Shown here in pieces: positions 5,574-7,788 of a stretch of DNA of 7,788 nt; position 1 is the first letter of the stretch, and each line of letters starts with the position of its first letter. The DNA comes from Oscillospiraceae bacterium. Lineage in GTDB: Bacteria > Bacillota > Clostridia > Oscillospirales > Ruminococcaceae. The stretch covers positions 1 through 7,788 of the forward strand of contig CABIZB010000015.1 of NCBI GenBank assembly GCA_902363145.1, given 5' to 3'. The translations under genes and the position numbers were made by a program. Below the pieces are notes generated by a model, which was given only the letters and a program-made list of their open reading frames with translations, was not told where the DNA came from and made no database searches.

Positions 5574-7441
5574 ATTATACCCAAGCGCAGATTGACCGGG
5601 CAAACGCCGTCAGTCTGGAAGATTTTCTCCGCACACAGGGAGAGACGCTAATCAAAAGCGGACGAGAATACCGCTGGAAAGAACATGACAGCTTGACCGT
5701 CCGTGGAAACAAGTGGTTTCGACACAGCCAGAGCAAGGGCGGCTATCCCATTGATTTTGTCATGGAGTTTTACGGCAAGTCCTTTCCCGAAGCCGTCCAG
5801 CTTCTGACCGGCGAAAGCGGCGAGGGGCAGACCGAAGCCGCCACAGCACCGCCCACAGCGTTTCACTTGCCCTTGCACAACAGAACAGCCGACAGAGCAA
5901 TTCAATATCTTTGCGAAAGCCGAGGTCTCAACAAAACGCTTGTTGAGGCTTTTCTTCTTTCCGGGGATATTTACGAGGACGCAAAGCGGCACAATGCTGT
6001 GTTTGTCGGCAGAGACCGAAGCGGTACGCCGAGATACGCCCATGTGCGAGGAACGGCAGACCCATTCAGACAGGACATTGCCGGGTCTGACAAATCCTAT
6101 CCGTTCCACTATGAGGGAAACGGCAACCAGCTCTTTGTCTTTGAAGCACCGATTGACCTTTTGTCCTTTATCTGCCTTTATCCGCAGGACTGGCAGACAA
6201 GGAGCTACCTTGCCCTGGGCGGCGTTTCAGGCAAAGCCCTTGACCGTTTCCTTTCTGAACGCAAGGACACCCGAAAAGTGTTCCTCTGCCTTGACAGCGA
6301 CACCGCAGGAAGTGAAGCCTGCACCCGGCTGGCACAGGACATTCCCGGCGAGATCGCCGTCATTCGCCTTGTCCCGGCAAGGAAAGACTGGAACGATGTT
6401 CTCCGTCAGCAAGGGGACATTCCCAGCCGCAAATTCATAGCCGAGACAATCACGATGCGAGAGCTGCCCACCGCCCAGCCTGTCCCAATGCTCCGTATGG
6501 CTGATGTGGAGCTGACGAGCGTGGATTGGCTATGGTTTCCGTATATCCCATTTGGAAAGCTGACCATCATACAGGGCAACCCCGGCGAGGGCAAGACCTA
6601 CTTTGCCATGCGTCTTGCGGCGGCTTGCACCAACCGAAAGCCCTTGCCCGGTATGGAAACCCTTGAGCCTTTCAACATCATCTACCAGACCGCAGAGGAC
6701 GGCCTGGGCGATACCGTCAAGCCCCGACTGATGGAAGCGGAAGCAGACCTTGAAAGAGTGCTTGTCATTGACGATAGGGACACACCGCTGACCCTTGCCG
6801 ATGAGCGCATAGCAAGGGCAATCCGGGAAAACAACGCAAGGCTTGTTATCATTGACCCGGTGCAGGCGTTTCTGGGCGCAGATGTGGACATGAACCGGGC
6901 AAACGAGGTGCGCCCGATATTCCGCAGTCTGGGAGACATTGCACAGGCTACCGGGTGCGCTATCGTGCTGATTGGACACCTGAACAAAGCCGCAGGAACG
7001 CAAAGCACCTACCGGGGATTGGGGTCTATCGACATTACGGCGGCAGTCCGCAGTCTGCTCTTTATCGGTAAGCTGAAGGACAGCCCCACAACAAGGGTGC
7101 TTATCCATGAGAAAAGCTCCCTTGCGCCGCCCGGACAGTCCCTTGCCTTTTCTCTGGGAGACGAGAAAGGCTTTGAATGGATAGGAGCTTATGACATTAC
7201 CGCTGACGAGCTTCTTGCCGGGACGGACACCGCCAAGACCGAAAGCAAGACCGCACAGGCGCAAATGCTCATTCTGGAACTGCTTGCAGATGGAAAGCGT
7301 ATGCCGAGCGCAGAGCTGGAAAAGGCAGTCAATGAGCGTGGGATTTCCTCACGCACCATGAGAACGGCAAAGAGCCGTATCGGGGACAGACTTGTGACCG
7401 AGAAAGACGGCACCGCATGGGTCTGCTATCTCCGAAACTGA
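5570..7441 (+). CDS. Fused TOPRIM primase-like and RecA/RepA-type helicase protein
   Basis: This 623-residue protein joins two replication modules. Residues 5-80 resemble the CHC2 primase N-terminal fold (KWFRHSQSKGGYPIDFVMEFYG) but lack the zinc cysteines. A DUF3991-like part follows (about 108-180). The TOPRIM domain (about 186-275) has FVFEAPIDLLSF with Glu192 and CLDSDTAG with Asp242 and Asp244. A RecA-like AAA domain (about 312-530) has Walker A GNPGEGKT (336-343), Walker B RLVIIDP with Asp429, and IGHLNK (468-473). Residues 560-623 look like a winged helix that may bind DNA. A role in copying the excised circle or the transferred strand is likely but inferred; the AAA part resembles RSF1010 RepA-like hexameric helicases. 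AGGAGG (5554-5559) and a 4-base overlap with the relaxase place it in the mob operon. Confidence 0.88.
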   Translation: MNYTQAQIDRANAVSLEDFLRTQGETLIKSGREYRWKEHDSLTVRGNKWFRHSQSKGGYPIDFVMEFYGKSFPEAVQLLTGESGEGQTEAATAPPTAFHLPLHNRTADRAIQYLCESRGLNKTLVEAFLLSGDIYEDAKRHNAVFVGRDRSGTPRYAHVRGTADPFRQDIAGSDKSYPFHYEGNGNQLFVFEAPIDLLSFICLYPQDWQTRSYLALGGVSGKALDRFLSERKDTRKVFLCLDSDTAGSEACTRLAQDIPGEIAVIRLVPARKDWNDVLRQQGDIPSRKFIAETITMRELPTAQPVPMLRMADVELTSVDWLWFPYIPFGKLTIIQGNPGEGKTYFAMRLAAACTNRKPLPGMETLEPFNIIYQTAEDGLGDTVKPRLMEAEADLERVLVIDDRDTPLTLADERIARAIRENNARLVIIDPVQAFLGADVDMNRANEVRPIFRSLGDIAQATGCAIVLIGHLNKAAGTQSTYRGLGSIDITAAVRSLLFIGKLKDSPTTRVLIHEKSSLAPPGQSLAFSLGDEKGFEWIGAYDITADELLAGTDTAKTESKTAQAQMLILELLADGKRMPSAELEKAVNERGISSRTMRTAKSRIGDRLVTEKDGTAWVCYLRN

Positions 7442-7446
7442 CAACA

Positions 7447-7518
7447 GGAACACGGCAAGCGTGGCAAAGACGGCAAGGGTTTTATAGATACCTTAATGTT
7501 GCCGCCTTGCCTTGTTCC
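7447..7518. repeat. Iteron-like GGCAAG cluster in a long inverted repeat
   Basis: GGCAAG/A hexamers start at 7454, 7463 and 7472, an exact 9-base period. Inverted copies occur as TTGCC (7499-7503) and CTTGCC (7506-7511). The outer arms GGAACA-C-GGCAAG (7447-7459) and CTTGCC-T-TGTTCC (7506-7518) match at 12 of 13 positions, so the whole segment can fold into a stem. It starts six bases after the stop of the primase-helicase gene. Phased direct repeats next to a replication gene suggest a Rep-binding site or origin; a structured 3' end is the alternative. Confidence 0.55.
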
Positions 7519-7532
7519 CTCATACTGACACC

Positions 7533-7563
7533 GCCCGATGATGAACAGTCACCGGGCATTTTT
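7533..7563 (+). terminator. Possible weak terminator before tnpW
   Basis: GCCCG (7533-7537) pairs with CGGGC (7553-7557) around a 15-base loop, followed by A and five T residues (7559-7563). The short stem and long loop make it a weak terminator at best. It lies eight bases before the AGGAGG of tnpW, repeating the arrangement seen before the DUF3847 gene. Confidence 0.4.
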
Positions 7564-7583
7564 CATTTACAGGAGGATTTTGA

Positions 7584-7742
7584 ATGAACAATACCGCAAC
7601 CAACAGTACCCCTTGCCCGACTGTGAGAAAGCAGATCGGCAAGACAACCTATATCGTCCGTGTGCATTTCAGCGAGACCGCCAAGGAGACAATGGAGGAC
7701 AAAATCAAGCGTCTGCTCCGTGAGGAAGTCCGCAAAATGTGA
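7584..7742 (+). CDS. tnpW: TnpW family transposon protein
   Basis: This is a small 52-residue protein recognised as TnpW from the core VRKQIGKTTYIVRVHFSETAKET (14-36) followed by the basic helix MEDKIKRLLREEVRKM (37-52). TnpW proteins are found at the far end of Tn4451-like elements; their biochemical role is not known. The ATG at 7584 has AGGAGG at 7571-7576, seven bases before it. An overlapping reading frame (7538-7723) has no such support. As the last gene before the right edge it fits the Tn4451-like order tnpX-tnpV-cargo-mobilization-tnpW. No membrane segment or cysteine cluster is present. Confidence 0.88.
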   Translation: MNNTATNSTPCPTVRKQIGKTTYIVRVHFSETAKETMEDKIKRLLREEVRKM

Positions 7743-7762
7743 CTTCTTTTTGAATTTGATGA

Positions 7763-7779
7763 AAAAGTCCTTGACTTTT
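7763..7779. repeat. Short palindrome at right edge
   Basis: AAAAGTC and GACTTTT are exact reverse complements around CTT. A related GACTTC lies at 7741-7746, right after the tnpW stop. The sequence could be a recombinase or TnpV binding site near the element end, or part of a terminator for tnpW. The window stops too soon to decide. Confidence 0.4.
7771..7776 (+). promoter_or_regulatory. Isolated -35-like box at right edge
   Basis: TTGACT matches five of six bases of the -35 consensus. A -10 at normal spacing would start near 7794, outside the window. In circular Tn4451 the joined ends create the promoter for tnpX, so a -35 at the right end and a -10 at the left end is one reading. A normal promoter for a gene beyond the window is the other. 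Confidence 0.35.
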
Positions 7780-7788
7780 CGTCTCTGG

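Noticed and set aside
6530..7264. 244-residue minus-strand reading frame within the primase-helicase gene
   Set aside because: The opposite strand encodes clear Walker A and B motifs, so this is a shadow frame.
7454..7511. CRISPR-like array
   Set aside because: The units are only six bases at a 9-base period with no spacers of CRISPR length, and no cas gene is present.
7538..7723. 61-residue reading frame overlapping tnpW
   Set aside because: It is in another frame, starts inside the terminator-like loop and lacks a ribosome binding site. The TnpW frame is recognised and has AGGAGG.

Overview
The window looks like almost all of a small mobilizable transposon of the Tn4451 type, carried by a gut-type Clostridia host (Lachnospiraceae/Oscillospiraceae-like). 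The host call is an inference from strong AGGAGG ribosome binding sites, the protein families present (DUF4368 serine recombinase, TnpV, DUF3847, MobA/MobL, TOPRIM-AAA, TnpW) and a moderately GC-rich backbone. All genes are on the + strand.

Layout. (1) 19-2246: a large serine recombinase (TnpX-like) followed, with a 4-base overlap, by tnpV. (2) 2381-2800: an AT-rich cargo gene for a small NTF2/SnoaL-fold protein, with its own extended -10 promoter. (3) 2801-3099: a gene-free, hairpin-rich segment. Its left part holds, on the minus strand, a very good match to an IncQ/MOBQ-type origin of transfer: a 7-bp inverted repeat, a short spacer and AAGTGCG^CCCT. (4) 3100-3624: an unrecognised AT-rich protein with one N-terminal membrane segment. 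(5) 3674-3719: a strong terminator-like hairpin directly in front of the mobilization operon. (6) 3752-7441: an overlapping operon of a DUF3847 relaxosome-type protein, a MobA/MobL relaxase, and a fused TOPRIM primase-like/RecA-type helicase protein. (7) 7442-7583: an iteron-like, strongly palindromic spacer. (8) 7584-7742: tnpW. (9) the right edge has a -35-like TTGACT with no -10 inside the window.

How it works together (inference from the families). The recombinase, probably helped by TnpV, excises the element as a circle. DUF3847 and the relaxase process oriT at about 2856/2857 on the minus strand, and a helper conjugative element supplies the secretion channel. From that nick, tnpV and tnpX would enter the recipient early and the relaxase operon late. 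The TOPRIM-AAA protein may let the circle replicate. The order tnpX-tnpV-cargo-mobilization-tnpW matches what I recall of Tn4451, but catP is replaced by two unrelated cargo genes and the mobilization module is of a different relaxase class. The most notable observations are the oriT placed inside the cargo region, the terminator/possible attenuator abutting the mob operon, and the GGCAAG repeat cluster after the primase-helicase gene.
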